Source: Methylobacterium aerolatum
Lineage (GTDB): Bacteria > Pseudomonadota > Alphaproteobacteria > Rhizobiales > Beijerinckiaceae
NCBI RefSeq assembly: GCF_022179085.1
Contig: NZ_BPQE01000012.1
Span: 31,055 to 95,054 of the forward strand
Direction: 5' to 3'
Length of the DNA: 64,000 bases
Positions 1 to 8,367 of the stretch are shown here, piece by piece; position 1 is the stretch's first letter, and the number at the start of each line of letters is the position of its first letter. Both the position numbers and the translations under genes were made by a program. The notes below the pieces were generated by a model. It worked only from the letters and a program-made list of their open reading frames with translations, ran no database searches and was not told the origin of the DNA.

Positions 1-266
1 GGATCCACGCCGAGCGCCCTCAGGCCCTCCACCGGGTGGCGCAGCATGGTGCGCCCGTGCGCCCGGGCCGCCGGCCAGTCGAAGCCCGTATCGACCACCA
101 CGGTGCGCTGCGCGTTGCGGCAGACCCAGACGAAGTAGTCGATCGGCATCGGCCCGTCATGCGGGTCCTCGCCGGGGCCCGGCGGGTAGAGGAGGTTGGC
201 CGAGGCGGGGCGCTCGTGCGTCGCGTAGCGGAGGGCGAGGACCTCGTAGGGCTCGCCCACGCTCAC
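1..266 (-). CDS. Metallo-beta-lactamase-fold lactonase, AHL-lactonase-like (3' part beyond window)
   Basis: The first 88 codons of a gene that runs off the left edge. The readable N-terminus (YEVLALRYATHERPASANLL, then PMPIDYFVWVCRNAQRTVVV and DTGFD) resembles the N-acyl-homoserine-lactonase branch of the metallo-beta-lactamase superfamily, zinc enzymes that open lactone rings. The HxHxDH zinc motif would lie in the missing part, so activity cannot be checked. The GTG start (264-266) overlaps the TGA of the upstream reductase gene in a GTGA junction, so the two are translationally coupled. In this catabolic island a role on a pathway lactone is as likely as quorum quenching; that is inference. 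Confidence 0.72.
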   Translation of the reverse strand, partial: MSVGEPYEVLALRYATHERPASANLLYPPGPGEDPHDGPMPIDYFVWVCRNAQRTVVVDTGFDWPAARAHGRTMLRHPVEGLRALGVD

Positions 267-1159
267 GCCTCCCGTCGGCCGAGGAAGGCGTCGATCGCCG
301 TGTGGTCCGCCGAAGTCCCGAGTTCGGCGAGCGCCTCCGCCCACAGCGCCGAGACCGCCCCGGAGAGGGGCGCGGCCACGCCCTCATGGCGGGCGAGGTC
401 GTCCGCCGTGCGCAGGTCCTTCGCCATCAGCGCCAGGGAGAAGCCGGACGTGTAGCTCTGCGGAATCACGAAGGGCTTCAGCTTCACCTCCGTCGAGTTG
501 TTGCGGCCGGTGGAGACGTTGAGGATGTCGGTCATCAAGGTCGGATCGAGGCCGAAGCTCCGTCCCACCCGCAGGGCCTCGCAGGCCGCCGTCAGGCCCG
601 CCGCCGAGACGTAGTTGTTGAGCGCCTTCATGGCGTGGCCGGAGCCGATGGGTCCGGTGGCGAAGATCGACCCGCCCATGACCTCCAGGAGCGGCGTTGC
701 CCGCGCGACGGCCTCCGCCTCGCCCCCGACCATGATGGCGAGCGACCCGTCGATGGCGCGCTTGACGCCGCCGGAGACCGGCGCGTCGATCAGGGTGACG
801 CCCTCGGCCGCGAGTTCGGCGGCCAAGTCGCGGGTGCCGACGGGGGCGGAGGAACTCATGTCCACCACGAGGGTGCCGGAGGCGAGACGGCCCGCGACCC
901 CCTCGGTCTGCGTCAGGAGGGTGCGCACCGCCTTCCCGTCCGGCAGCATCAGGATGAGGGTGGCGGCCCCCTCCACCGCCGCGCCCGGCTCGGCAACCGC
1001 GCGGCCTCCAGCCGCCGCGAAGGCGTCGCGGGCGGCGGGGAACGGATCGAAGCCCGTGACGGACCAGCCCGCCTCGACGAGGCGCGTGGCCATGGGCAGG
1101 CCCATCTTGCCGAGCCCGAAGAACGCGATGCGCGTGGCGGCCCCGTCGCGTGTCGTCAT
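263..1159 (-). CDS. NAD(P)-dependent beta-hydroxyacid dehydrogenase (3-hydroxyisobutyrate dehydrogenase family)
   Basis: 298 residues, normal for the family, which oxidises beta-hydroxyacids or reduces tartronate-semialdehyde-type substrates in the cytoplasm. The Rossmann glycines are G15-x-G17-x-x-G20 in FFGLGKMGLPM. The substrate-binding stretch DAPVSGGVKRAIDG covers about residues 125-138, and the catalytic lysine is K178 in GSGHAMKALNNY. The aspartate of GFDPF about 20 residues after the glycines would favour NAD over NADP. It is co-transcribed with the lactonase, and an operator-like site lies about 45 bases upstream of its ATG. The exact substrate cannot be read from sequence. Confidence 0.88.
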   Translation of the reverse strand: MTTRDGAATRIAFFGLGKMGLPMATRLVEAGWSVTGFDPFPAARDAFAAAGGRAVAEPGAAVEGAATLILMLPDGKAVRTLLTQTEGVAGRLASGTLVVDMSSSAPVGTRDLAAELAAEGVTLIDAPVSGGVKRAIDGSLAIMVGGEAEAVARATPLLEVMGGSIFATGPIGSGHAMKALNNYVSAAGLTAACEALRVGRSFGLDPTLMTDILNVSTGRNNSTEVKLKPFVIPQSYTSGFSLALMAKDLRTADDLARHEGVAAPLSGAVSALWAEALAELGTSADHTAIDAFLGRREA

Positions 1160-1203
1160 GGTGGTGTGCCTCCCTGCCGGGCCCCGCCCAGGGGCCGCCG
1201 ATC

Positions 1204-1216
1204 ATTGTAAGACAAT
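1204..1216 (-). promoter_or_regulatory. Candidate GntR/FCD operator upstream of the reductase-lactonase pair
   Basis: ATTGTAAGACAAT is an inverted repeat (ATTGT-N3-ACAAT). It fits the TnGT-Nx-ACnA pattern known for FadR/FCD-type GntR operators. Read on the minus strand it contains GATTGTCTTAC, which differs at one position from GATTGTCTGAC at the importer promoter. Binding by the local GntR protein is inferred. Confidence 0.55.
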
Positions 1217-1217
1217 C

Positions 1218-1243
1218 GGCCCACCGCCCCGGGCCGGTGGGCC
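1218..1243 (-). terminator. Hairpin after the carboxymuconolactone decarboxylase-type gene
   Basis: GGCCCACCG pairs perfectly with CGGTGGGCC (9 bp stem, 8-base loop), starting 9 bases after the stop of the upstream minus-strand gene. There is no T-run. It probably separates that gene from the downstream reductase-lactonase unit, whose operator lies immediately beyond. Confidence 0.5.
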
Positions 1244-1251
1244 GCGGCGGG

Positions 1252-1644
1252 TCAGGCCGCGGGGACGGCGCCCTCGGCCTTCAGCACCTCGTGGGCCGCC
1301 TTGAAGGCGTCGAGCCCGGCCGGGATGCCGCAATAGACCGTCGCGTGCAGGAGGATTTCCTTGATCTCCTCGACGGAGACACCGTTCGCCAGCGCGCCCT
1401 TCACGTGGAGCTTGAGCTCGGCGGGCTTCGAGAGAGCGGTAAGCATGGCGAGGTTGAGCATCGAACGCGTCTTCCGGTCGAGGCCGTCCCGCGTCCAGGC
1501 GTAGCCCCAGCACCATTCGGTGGTGATGCGCTGGAAGGCCATCATGAAGTCGTCGGCCTTGGCGAGGCCGCCGTCCACGTACTCGGCGCCGAGCACGGCG
1601 CGGCGCACCTCGAGGCCCTTCTGGAATTGCTCGCTTTCAGCCAT
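1252..1644 (-). CDS. Carboxymuconolactone decarboxylase family protein (PcaC-like)
   Basis: 130 residues, a single CMD domain of typical length. Visible hallmarks are TEWCWGYAWTRDGLDRKTRS, LNLAMLTALSKPAELKLHVK and the C-terminal helix pair with EEIKEILLHATVYCGIPAG. The paired CxxC of AhpD peroxidases is absent, so it belongs to the decarboxylase-like side. PcaC itself decarboxylates gamma-carboxymuconolactone in protocatechuate breakdown, but no other pca gene is present, so the substrate is unknown. It is divergent from the GntR gene, and the intergenic space carries an operator-like sequence. Its transcript probably ends at the hairpin at 1218-1243. Confidence 0.85.
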   Translation of the reverse strand: MAESEQFQKGLEVRRAVLGAEYVDGGLAKADDFMMAFQRITTEWCWGYAWTRDGLDRKTRSMLNLAMLTALSKPAELKLHVKGALANGVSVEEIKEILLHATVYCGIPAGLDAFKAAHEVLKAEGAVPAA

Positions 1645-1679
1645 GTTGTCCTCCGTGGTCGCGCAACCTATACCTGATC

Positions 1680-1698
1680 GTCAGTCAATCTGACAATC
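1680..1698. promoter_or_regulatory. Candidate GntR/FCD operator in the divergent promoter
   Basis: On the minus strand bases 1695-1680 read TGTCAGATTGACTGAC, which matches 15 of 16 bases of TGTCAGATTGTCTGAC at 8368-8383. The position, between the CMD gene and the regulator, suits autoregulation plus control of the enzyme gene. Confidence 0.6.
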
Positions 1699-1836
1699 GA
1701 GTTTGCGCGACAGGGCAGGCGCGCTGTCCGCGGTCCGGCGGTGGCGGACGGGGCGCCCGGTCATGGGAATCGTTGCATTTCCGGGCGCCGAACCAGCGCG
1801 GCCTCCGGCGGGAATGCTCAGCAGCGGGTGGGTGGG

Positions 1837-2526
1837 ATGAGTGAGTCGTTGCGGATCGTGCCGCAGCCCATGCGGAGGCAGGTCGAGGAGGGTCTGCGGG
1901 CCGCGATCGTGAACGGCCGCTTCGCGCCGGGCGAGCACCTGCCGGACCGGGTGCTCTGCGACCTGTTCGGCGCGAGCCGCAGCGTGGTCCGCGAGGCGGT
2001 GCGGCTCCTGGAGGCAGAGGGCCTCGTCACGGTGCAGCCGAACCGGGGTCCCTTCGTCGCCCATCTCTCCCCCGAGGAGGCCGCGCAGATCTACGACGTG
2101 CGCGGCGTCCTGGAGGCGCTCGCGGGCGAGAGCTTCGCCCGCCACGCCACGGACGAGGAGCGGGCGGAGCTGCGCGCCGTGTGGGAGGATCTCGCCCGGC
2201 GCGGACCGGGGGCGACCCGCGAGGACCTGCTTGCAATCAAGCGCCGGTTCTACGACGTGCTGCTCGCCGGTGCCCGCAACGCCTACGTGGCGCGGATGCT
2301 GGACCAGCTCCTCAACCGCAACATGCAGTTGCGGGCGACCTCCCTCTCCGATCCCGGCCGCCTCGCCTGGACCGTCAAGGAACTGAAGCGGGTGATCGAC
2401 GCCATCGACCGGCGCGACCCCGACGAGACCTTCACGGCCTGCCGCGAGCACGTCCAGCGGGCCGCGGACGTCGCGTTGCGCCTCCTCGCGGCGCACCCCT
2501 CTCCGAACGCCGAGGACCGGTCATGA
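1837..2526 (+). CDS. GntR-family transcriptional regulator, FCD (FadR) subfamily
   Basis: 229 residues. An N-terminal winged helix-turn-helix (about residues 8-75) includes RAAIVNGRFAPGEHLPDRVL, FGASRSVVREAVRLLEAEGL and VTVQPNRGPFV. An all-helical FCD ligand domain follows (about 80-220), starting at YDVRGVLEALAGESFARHA. FCD domains usually bind a metal and a small organic acid; the ligand is not known here. The start is the ATG that places MSESLRIVPQ ahead of the helix-turn-helix; the upstream in-frame extension looks non-coding. The stop overlaps the start of the hydrolase gene (ATGA). It is the obvious candidate for the three similar operator sites. Confidence 0.9.
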   Translation: MSESLRIVPQPMRRQVEEGLRAAIVNGRFAPGEHLPDRVLCDLFGASRSVVREAVRLLEAEGLVTVQPNRGPFVAHLSPEEAAQIYDVRGVLEALAGESFARHATDEERAELRAVWEDLARRGPGATREDLLAIKRRFYDVLLAGARNAYVARMLDQLLNRNMQLRATSLSDPGRLAWTVKELKRVIDAIDRRDPDETFTACREHVQRAADVALRLLAAHPSPNAEDRS

Positions 2527-3770
2527 TCCTCCCCCGCCTCGCCGGGCGGCTCCGGCTCGCGCTCGCCGACCCGGAATTCCTGGCCTCGGCCCGGGGCCTG
2601 TCCGTCCGGGTCGCCTTCTCGGTCGAGGGCGCGCGGGTCGATCTGTCCGTCGCGGACGGGGCGCCCTCGGTCGAGTCCGGTGAGACCGGGCGGGCGGACA
2701 TCGCGGTCACCGCCACCGCCGCCGCGTGGGAGGAGATCCTGTCCGCCCGGCCGCCGCGGGGGGCGAGTTCCTTCACGGCATGGCAACTCGCCAACCCGGC
2801 GGTCTCGCTGGAGGGCGATCCCCTGCGCATCGCCCAGGCGCGGCCGGCGCTGGAGCGGCTGGTCGAGATCCTGCGCACGCCGGAGGCGTTGGCGGCGCCG
2901 CCGGTCCGGCGCGACGTGCGGCAGATCCGCGGCCGCTACGTCCCGGCGAGCGCGGCCGGTGCGGACGCGGACCTCTATGTCGAGGAGGCGGGGTCGGGCA
3001 CGCCCGTCCTTTGCCTGCACACGGCGGGCGCCGATTCACGCCAGTACGGCGCCCTCCTGGCCGACACCGACCTCGCCGCGCGCTTCCGGCTCGTGGCCTT
3101 CGACCTGCCCTTCCACGGCCGCACGATGCCGCCACCGGACTGGGACGGCGGCGCCTACCGGCTCGACGCCGCGACCTACCTCGCCTGGGTGGTGGCCGCC
3201 CTGGAGCGGGTCGTCGGCGAGCCCGCGATCCTCGTGGGCTGCTCGATGGGGGCGGCGATCGCCCTCGTCGCGGCGGCCGAGCGGCCGGACCTGCTGCGCG
3301 GCGTCCTCGCCCTCGAGCCGCCCCTGCGCTCGCCCGGCCGGCGCAACCCCTACCTCGCCCACGCCGCCGTCTCGGGCGGCGCGCACAACGCCGCCTACGT
3401 ACGGGGCCTGATGAGCCCGCTGGGTCCCGTCGGCCACCGACGCCGCGCCGCCTGGATCTACGCCCAGGGCGGGCCGGGCGTGTACACGGGCGACCTTGCC
3501 TTCTACTCGGAGGAGTTCGACGGGCACGTCACGGGGCCGCGGATCGACACGGGCCGCGTGCCCGTGACGCTGATGACCGGCGAGTACGATTACTCGGCCA
3601 CCGTCGCGGACGGCGAGGCGCTGGCCGCCCTGATCCCCGGAAGCCGTTTCGTGCCCATGCCGGGGCTCGGCCACTTCCCGATGAGCGAGCACCCCGACCT
3701 GTTCCGGACGCATGTCGTTCCGGAACTCGACCGGATGGCCGGCGAACCGGGCGATCAGAGCCCCAGATAG
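2523..3770 (+). CDS. Alpha/beta-hydrolase with an N-terminal SCP2-like domain
   Basis: 415 residues, about 140 longer than a minimal alpha/beta hydrolase. Residues 1-120 look like a sterol-carrier/SCP2-type lipid-binding fold (RADIAVTATAAAWEEIL, then VSLEGDPLRIAQARPALERL). Residues 150-405 are the hydrolase: LCLHTAG oxyanion region, nucleophile S241 in GCSMG, a likely acid in MTGEYDYS, and the histidine of GLGHFPMSEHP. It could hydrolyse an ester, enol-lactone or C-C bond of a hydrophobic substrate. The ATG overlaps the GntR stop, so the two are co-translated. Its 3' end overlaps the convergent livF by 16 bases. The SCP2 assignment is by pattern only. Confidence 0.82.
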   Translation: MILPRLAGRLRLALADPEFLASARGLSVRVAFSVEGARVDLSVADGAPSVESGETGRADIAVTATAAAWEEILSARPPRGASSFTAWQLANPAVSLEGDPLRIAQARPALERLVEILRTPEALAAPPVRRDVRQIRGRYVPASAAGADADLYVEEAGSGTPVLCLHTAGADSRQYGALLADTDLAARFRLVAFDLPFHGRTMPPPDWDGGAYRLDAATYLAWVVAALERVVGEPAILVGCSMGAAIALVAAAERPDLLRGVLALEPPLRSPGRRNPYLAHAAVSGGAHNAAYVRGLMSPLGPVGHRRRAAWIYAQGGPGVYTGDLAFYSEEFDGHVTGPRIDTGRVPVTLMTGEYDYSATVADGEALAALIPGSRFVPMPGLGHFPMSEHPDLFRTHVVPELDRMAGEPGDQSPR

Positions 3771-4471
3771 GCTTCCCGCACCCGGGGATCGTCGCGCAGG
3801 GCCGCCGCGCTGCCCTCCAGGGCGACGCGACCGCTCTCCAGCACGAGGCCGCGCGTCGCCACCGACAGGGCGAGCTGCGTGTTCTGCTCGACGAGGAGGA
3901 TGGCGGTGCCGCCCGCGTGGATCTTGACCAGGGCGGCGTGCAGCTCCTCCACCACCATGGGGGCGAGGCCGTGGCTCGGCTCGTCCAGCATGAGGAGGCG
4001 CGGGGCCAGCATCAGCGCGCGGCCGACGGCGACCATCTGCTGCTCGCCGCCCGACATGGAGCCCGCGCGCTGCGTCCGCCGCTCCCGGAGGCGGGGGAAG
4101 AGCGCGAAGATCTCCTCCATCCGGCTCGGGATGGCCGGATCGGTGCGGCAGGTGAAGGCGCCGGTGAGCAGGTTGTCCTCGACGCTCATGTCCGGGAAGA
4201 CGTGCCGGCCCTCCGGCACGTGGGCGATGCCCAGCGCCGGCACCCTGTGGGCCGGCATCCGCATCAGGTCCTGGCCCCCGAAGGCGATCGTGCCCGCCGA
4301 GCGGGGCACGAGGCGGGAGATCGTGCGCAGCAGCGTCGACTTGCCGGCGGTGTTCGCGCCGATGACGCAAACGAACTCGCCCGGTCCGACGGAGAGCGAC
4401 ACGCCCCGCAGGACCTCGACCCTGTCGTAGCGCGCCGTGACGTTCGCGACGGTGAGCAGGTCAGCCGACAT
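3755..4471 (-). CDS. livF: Branched-chain-type ABC importer, ATP-binding protein LivF
   Basis: 238 residues. Walker A is GANTAGKST (residues 38-46), the signature is MSGGEQQM, and Walker B is LLMLDEPSHGLAP, the LivF form. It ends with VREAYLGL, which is typical. It is one of two ATPases that drive the LivHM permease. The start overlaps the livG end by 11 bases. The N of GANTAGKST replaces the usual GxNGAGKST glycine, but the catalytic lysine is present. Its location beside catabolic enzymes suggests uptake of an organic acid or amide rather than housekeeping leucine transport. Confidence 0.92.
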   Translation of the reverse strand: MSADLLTVANVTARYDRVEVLRGVSLSVGPGEFVCVIGANTAGKSTLLRTISRLVPRSAGTIAFGGQDLMRMPAHRVPALGIAHVPEGRHVFPDMSVEDNLLTGAFTCRTDPAIPSRMEEIFALFPRLRERRTQRAGSMSGGEQQMVAVGRALMLAPRLLMLDEPSHGLAPMVVEELHAALVKIHAGGTAILLVEQNTQLALSVATRGLVLESGRVALEGSAAALRDDPRVREAYLGL

Positions 4472-5189
4472 ATTCGCGTCCGAGATAGGCGGCGACGACG
4501 TCCGGGTGCCGGGCGATCTCGGCCGGGCTGCCGCTGGCCAGCAACCGGCCGAAGGAGAGGGCGACGATCCGGTCGCACAGCGCCATCACCGTCTTCATGT
4601 GATGCTCGACCACGATGAGCGTCAGCCCCTCCGCCCGGAGCTGGCGCAGGAGGGCGACGATCTCGGCGGTCTCGGCGTGGTTCAGGGCGGCCATCACCTC
4701 GTCGAGGAGGAGGACGGTCGGCTCGGTGGCCAAGGCCCGGGCCACCTCCACCCGCGCCCGTTCCGGGAAGGAGAGGTCGCCCGCCTTCTTGTCCGCGATG
4801 CCCGTGAGCCCGACACGCGCGAGGCACTCGGCGGCGAAGGCGCGCGCGCCCGCCACGTCCCGCCGCAGCAGGCCGCCGATCAGCACGTTGTCGAGCACGC
4901 TCGCATCGGCGAACAGGGCGACGTTCTGGAAGGTCTTGGTCAGGCCCAGCGCCGCCACGCGGTGGGGCGCCAGCCGGGCGATCTCGCGCCCCCCGAGGAG
5001 GATCGAGCCGGAATCGATCCGGTGCAGGCCGACGAGGGCGCTGAACAGCGTCGTCTTGCCCGCCCCGTTCGGGCCGATCAGCCCTAGGATCTCGCCCCGG
5101 CGCACGTCGAAGGTGACGTCGCCCAGCGCCTGGAGGCCGCCGAAGCGCTTCGAGACGCCCCGGAGGGAGAGGATCGGTTCGGCGCTCAC
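4461..5189 (-). CDS. livG: Branched-chain-type ABC importer, ATP-binding protein LivG
   Basis: 242 residues from a GTG whose bases overlap the livM stop (GTGA). Walker A is GPNGAGKTT (39-47), Walker B is LLLDEVMAALNHAE, and the C-terminus is VVAAYLGREYVG, the usual LivG tail. The signature is the degenerate form seen in LivG (LSFPERARVEVARAL). A much longer in-frame extension upstream overlaps livM and does not resemble protein, so the GTG is preferred. Confidence 0.92.
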   Translation of the reverse strand: MSAEPILSLRGVSKRFGGLQALGDVTFDVRRGEILGLIGPNGAGKTTLFSALVGLHRIDSGSILLGGREIARLAPHRVAALGLTKTFQNVALFADASVLDNVLIGGLLRRDVAGARAFAAECLARVGLTGIADKKAGDLSFPERARVEVARALATEPTVLLLDEVMAALNHAETAEIVALLRQLRAEGLTLIVVEHHMKTVMALCDRIVALSFGRLLASGSPAEIARHPDVVAAYLGREYVG

Positions 5190-6157
5190 GGCGTGCCCTT
5201 CCCCTTGCGGCGCCACCGTTGTCCCAGTGTCGCGAGGCCGTGCGGCTGGATGAGGATCACGGCGATGAGGATGAGCCCGTAGGCGAAGCCCGACAGGCCG
5301 GCGACCTGGCTCGACAGGAACAGGTTCGCCGCCTCCTCCAGGGGGATGATGACGAGCGCCCCGATGATCGGGCCGACGACGGTGCCGACGCCGCCGACGA
5401 TGGCGATGAGCGCGACCCGGATGGAGACCGGCGCGGCGCCGAACACGGTATCGGGATCGAAGAAGAAGTTGAGCTGCGCGAACAGGGTGCCCGTCATGGC
5501 CATCAGGCCCCCCGACACCACGGAGGCGATCAGCTTGGTGCGGGCCGTGTTCACGCCCACCACCTCGGCCGCGTCCACGTTCTCCCGCACCGCCCGGAGG
5601 CGGTAGCCCAGCGCCGAGCGCTTGATGGCGACGAAGACGCCCGTGACGAGGCAGAGGGCGGCCAGCGCGATGTAGTAGTGCGGCAGCGTCGATTTGAAGT
5701 TGAACAGCCAGAGGGAATCGGGGGCGAAGGGCACCGAGATGCCCGCCGGTCCGCCGGTCAGCCCCGACCAGGAATTGGCGACGACCCGCATCACCTCCCC
5801 GAAGGCGAGCGTCGCGAGGGCGAAGTAATGGCCCGAGAGCCGCATCGTCGGCAGGCTGATGAGCGCCGCCGCGGCGGCGCCGAGGACCCCGCCCGCGAGC
5901 ATCCCGATCCAGGGCGAGAGGCCGACATGCACGAGGAGGAGCGTCGAGGTGTAGGCGCCGATGCCGAAGAACGCCGCGTGGCCGAGCGACATCTGGTTGG
6001 CGAGCCCGCCCACCACGTTCCAGCTCTGCGCCATGGCGCCGAACAGGAAGACCAGCGTCGCGACGCGGATGGCGTAGCCCTGCGGATCGAGCCCGAGGGG
6101 CAGGGCGAGGGCGGCCGCCAGGGAGGCGGCCGCGCCGAGGGCGAGGGGCCGGCTCAT
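5186..6157 (-). CDS. livM: Branched-chain-type ABC importer, permease LivM
   Basis: 323 residues, strongly hydrophobic with about 8-9 membrane segments. Family landmarks are SWNVVGGLANQMSLGHAAFF near the N-terminus, FALATLAFGEVMR, and the C-terminal IVGGVGTVVGPIIGALVIIP. The ATG overlaps the livH stop by ATGA. It forms the membrane channel with LivH. The start is fixed by the overlap and by homology, since MSRPLALG leads directly into the first membrane helix. Confidence 0.92.
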   Translation of the reverse strand: MSRPLALGAAASLAAALALPLGLDPQGYAIRVATLVFLFGAMAQSWNVVGGLANQMSLGHAAFFGIGAYTSTLLLVHVGLSPWIGMLAGGVLGAAAAALISLPTMRLSGHYFALATLAFGEVMRVVANSWSGLTGGPAGISVPFAPDSLWLFNFKSTLPHYYIALAALCLVTGVFVAIKRSALGYRLRAVRENVDAAEVVGVNTARTKLIASVVSGGLMAMTGTLFAQLNFFFDPDTVFGAAPVSIRVALIAIVGGVGTVVGPIIGALVIIPLEEAANLFLSSQVAGLSGFAYGLILIAVILIQPHGLATLGQRWRRKGKGTP

Positions 6158-7017
6158 CGGCGTGCTCCGAGCAGTCCCTCGGGCCGGAGCGCGAGCACCG
6201 CGATGAAGACGCAGAACAGGACGAGGTTCTGCAACTGGATCGGGAAGACGAGGCCCGACAGGGATTGGACGATGCCGACGAACAGGCCACCGACCACCGC
6301 GCCGGCGATGGAACCGAGCCCGCCGATGACGACCACCGTGAACATCAGCACGACGAACTGGCCGCCGACCGTGGGCGAGACCGTCAGGTAGGGCAGGATC
6401 ACGGCGCCGCCGAAGGCGGTGAGGCCGACGCCCAGCCCGAAGGCGAGGCGCCGCATCGCGTCCGCGTCGATCCCCGAGAGCCGGGCCGCCATCGGATCCT
6501 GCGCGGTGGCCCGCATGGCCCGCCCGTAGGGGCTCGCCCGCAGGAACCACCACAGCGCCAGCCCGGAGACGGCGGACGCCGCGAAGGCGAGGAGGTAGGG
6601 GACGCTCACGAAGAGCGGCCCGAGCCTCAGCGCCTCCGCCTGATAGGGCGTCGAGACCGAGCGGTAGTCGGATCCGAACAGGAGGAGCGCCCCGTTCTCC
6701 AGGACGATGAGCAGCCCGACCGTCAGGAAGATCTGCGCGACCGGGGGGGCGTTCATCACCCGGCGGAGCAGGAGTTCCTGCGTCAACATCCCGATCCCGC
6801 CCACCACCACGAAGGCGATGGGCGCCGCGAGCAGCGGATCCAGGCCGCAATAGGCCCAGAGGAACCACGCCACGAACATCCCGAGCATCAGGAACTCGGC
6901 CTGCGCGAAGTTCACGATGCCCATCACGCCGAAGACGAGGGTGAGGCCGATCGAGATCACGGCGTAGACGCCGCCGATCATCACGCCGTCGAGGACGGCC
7001 TGGGTCAGGGCGAGCAT
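6154..7017 (-). CDS. livH: Branched-chain-type ABC importer, permease LivH
   Basis: 287 residues and very hydrophobic. The family signatures are DGVMIGGVYAVISIGLTLVF followed by GVMGIVNFAQAEFLMLG, and VVIGGLGSIAGAVVGGLFVG near the C-terminus. It sits 7 bases downstream of the binding-protein gene and overlaps livM. It is the partner permease of LivM. Confidence 0.93.
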   Translation of the reverse strand: MLALTQAVLDGVMIGGVYAVISIGLTLVFGVMGIVNFAQAEFLMLGMFVAWFLWAYCGLDPLLAAPIAFVVVGGIGMLTQELLLRRVMNAPPVAQIFLTVGLLIVLENGALLLFGSDYRSVSTPYQAEALRLGPLFVSVPYLLAFAASAVSGLALWWFLRASPYGRAMRATAQDPMAARLSGIDADAMRRLAFGLGVGLTAFGGAVILPYLTVSPTVGGQFVVLMFTVVVIGGLGSIAGAVVGGLFVGIVQSLSGLVFPIQLQNLVLFCVFIAVLALRPEGLLGARR

Positions 7018-7024
7018 CTGCGCG

Positions 7025-8245
7025 TCAGCTCTGCCAGAGGGCCTTGCCCTTCGCGTACGGCTCCGGCCACACGGTCACGAGCTCCTTCTGCCGCCATTGC
7101 ACCATCACCGGCACGGAGAGCGTGTTGAGGCCGTTGGCGTCGAACTGGACGGCGCCGCCCGTCATGGCCCGGGTCCAGCCGCCCTCGAACCGGGCGCCCG
7201 CCAGGGCGGCGCGGATGGCGGCGGGATCGGCCTTGCCTGCCTTCTCGATGGCCTTCGCGAGCACGTCCATGCAGACGGCGTGCTCCAGCGCCTCGTGGAC
7301 CATGAAGTAGCCGTAGCGCTTGCGGAAGCGCTCCGTCAGGTCCGGCGCGAGATCGTAGTTGGCGGGTGCCACCGACAGCACGCCCTCGGCGAAGGGGCCG
7401 AGGCCCTTCTCGAAATCCGGGATCACGTAGCCGGCGGCGCCGCCGATGGCCGGGATGGTGATGCCCTGCTGGCGCATCACCCGGATGATCTGCAGGCTGT
7501 CGCTCAGATAGGAGACCGGGAAGACCGCCTGGGCGTTCGAGGCCCTGAGCTTGTTGATGAGGGGCGTGACGTCGGTGATCCCGAGGGGGTAGGCGTCGTC
7601 CATCACGATCTGGACGCCCGCCCGCTTGGCGCCCTCGCGCAGGCCCACCGCCTGGGCGGTGCCGTAGGCCGTGTCCTCGTACATGATGGCGACGCGTTCC
7701 AGGGTCTGCCCGGCCGCCTTGGCGATGGCCAGCGTGCCGTCGAACTGCGCGGCGCCGATCACCGAAGCCTTGGCGACCACCTGGAACACGTTCTTGAAGC
7801 CGCGGCCCGTCACTTGGTCGGCGAAGGACATGGTGAGCAGCGGCACGTCCCGGCGCTCCGTCACCTCCGAGATGGCGATGGTGAGCGAGGAGGCGAAGGC
7901 GCCGAGAATCGCGCTGACGCGGTTCTGGGTGATCATCCGCTGGGCGACGTTCGCGGCGTTGGTCGGCGTCGAGGTGGAATCCGCGATGACGAGGTTGATC
8001 CTGGCGCCGCCGAGCGCCTTGATCCCGCCCGCCGCATTGATCTCTTCGGCCACGAGTTCGATCCCGTTGCGGGAGTTCACGCCGAACTGGGCGTTCGCCC
8101 CCGAGAGCGGCACGGCGACGCCGACATTGACGGTCTCGGCCGCCCAGGCGCTCCGCATCAGGGCCGGCGTCGAGATGGCCCCGGCGAGACCCGCCAGCGC
8201 CGCGCGGCGCGTCGGACGCGCTCCTCCGCTCACCCGATCCGCCAT
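7025..8245 (-). CDS. ABC importer periplasmic substrate-binding protein (LivK/type 1 family)
   Basis: 406 residues. The N-terminal export signal (residues 1-35) contains a twin arginine, PTRRAALAGLAGA, and ends at a likely cleavage after WAA, so Tat export is possible. The mature part starts ETVNVGVAVPLSGANAQFG, the type 1 periplasmic-binding fold used by Liv, amide and aromatic-acid importers. It is first gene of the minus-strand livKHMGF operon and has an operator-like site 123 bases upstream of its ATG. The ligand is unknown; neighbouring enzymes suggest a hydroxyacid, lactone or ester breakdown product. Confidence 0.9.
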   Translation of the reverse strand: MADRVSGGARPTRRAALAGLAGAISTPALMRSAWAAETVNVGVAVPLSGANAQFGVNSRNGIELVAEEINAAGGIKALGGARINLVIADSTSTPTNAANVAQRMITQNRVSAILGAFASSLTIAISEVTERRDVPLLTMSFADQVTGRGFKNVFQVVAKASVIGAAQFDGTLAIAKAAGQTLERVAIMYEDTAYGTAQAVGLREGAKRAGVQIVMDDAYPLGITDVTPLINKLRASNAQAVFPVSYLSDSLQIIRVMRQQGITIPAIGGAAGYVIPDFEKGLGPFAEGVLSVAPANYDLAPDLTERFRKRYGYFMVHEALEHAVCMDVLAKAIEKAGKADPAAIRAALAGARFEGGWTRAMTGGAVQFDANGLNTLSVPVMVQWRQKELVTVWPEPYAKGKALWQS

Positions 8246-8367
8246 GGTATCCTCCCTCCGAGCCTTCGGGACCGATCCCGGCCCCGCGGAGGGGATGGCC
8301 GCGCCCGCACCATGCCCCGCCCGGGGGCGTGAGTGGCTGGACGGTCCGCGATGTCTCCCCCGCTTTC

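Noticed and set aside
1-6. GGATCC at the very start as a possible clone boundary
   Set aside because: It is in frame inside the lactonase gene and a six-base match proves nothing.
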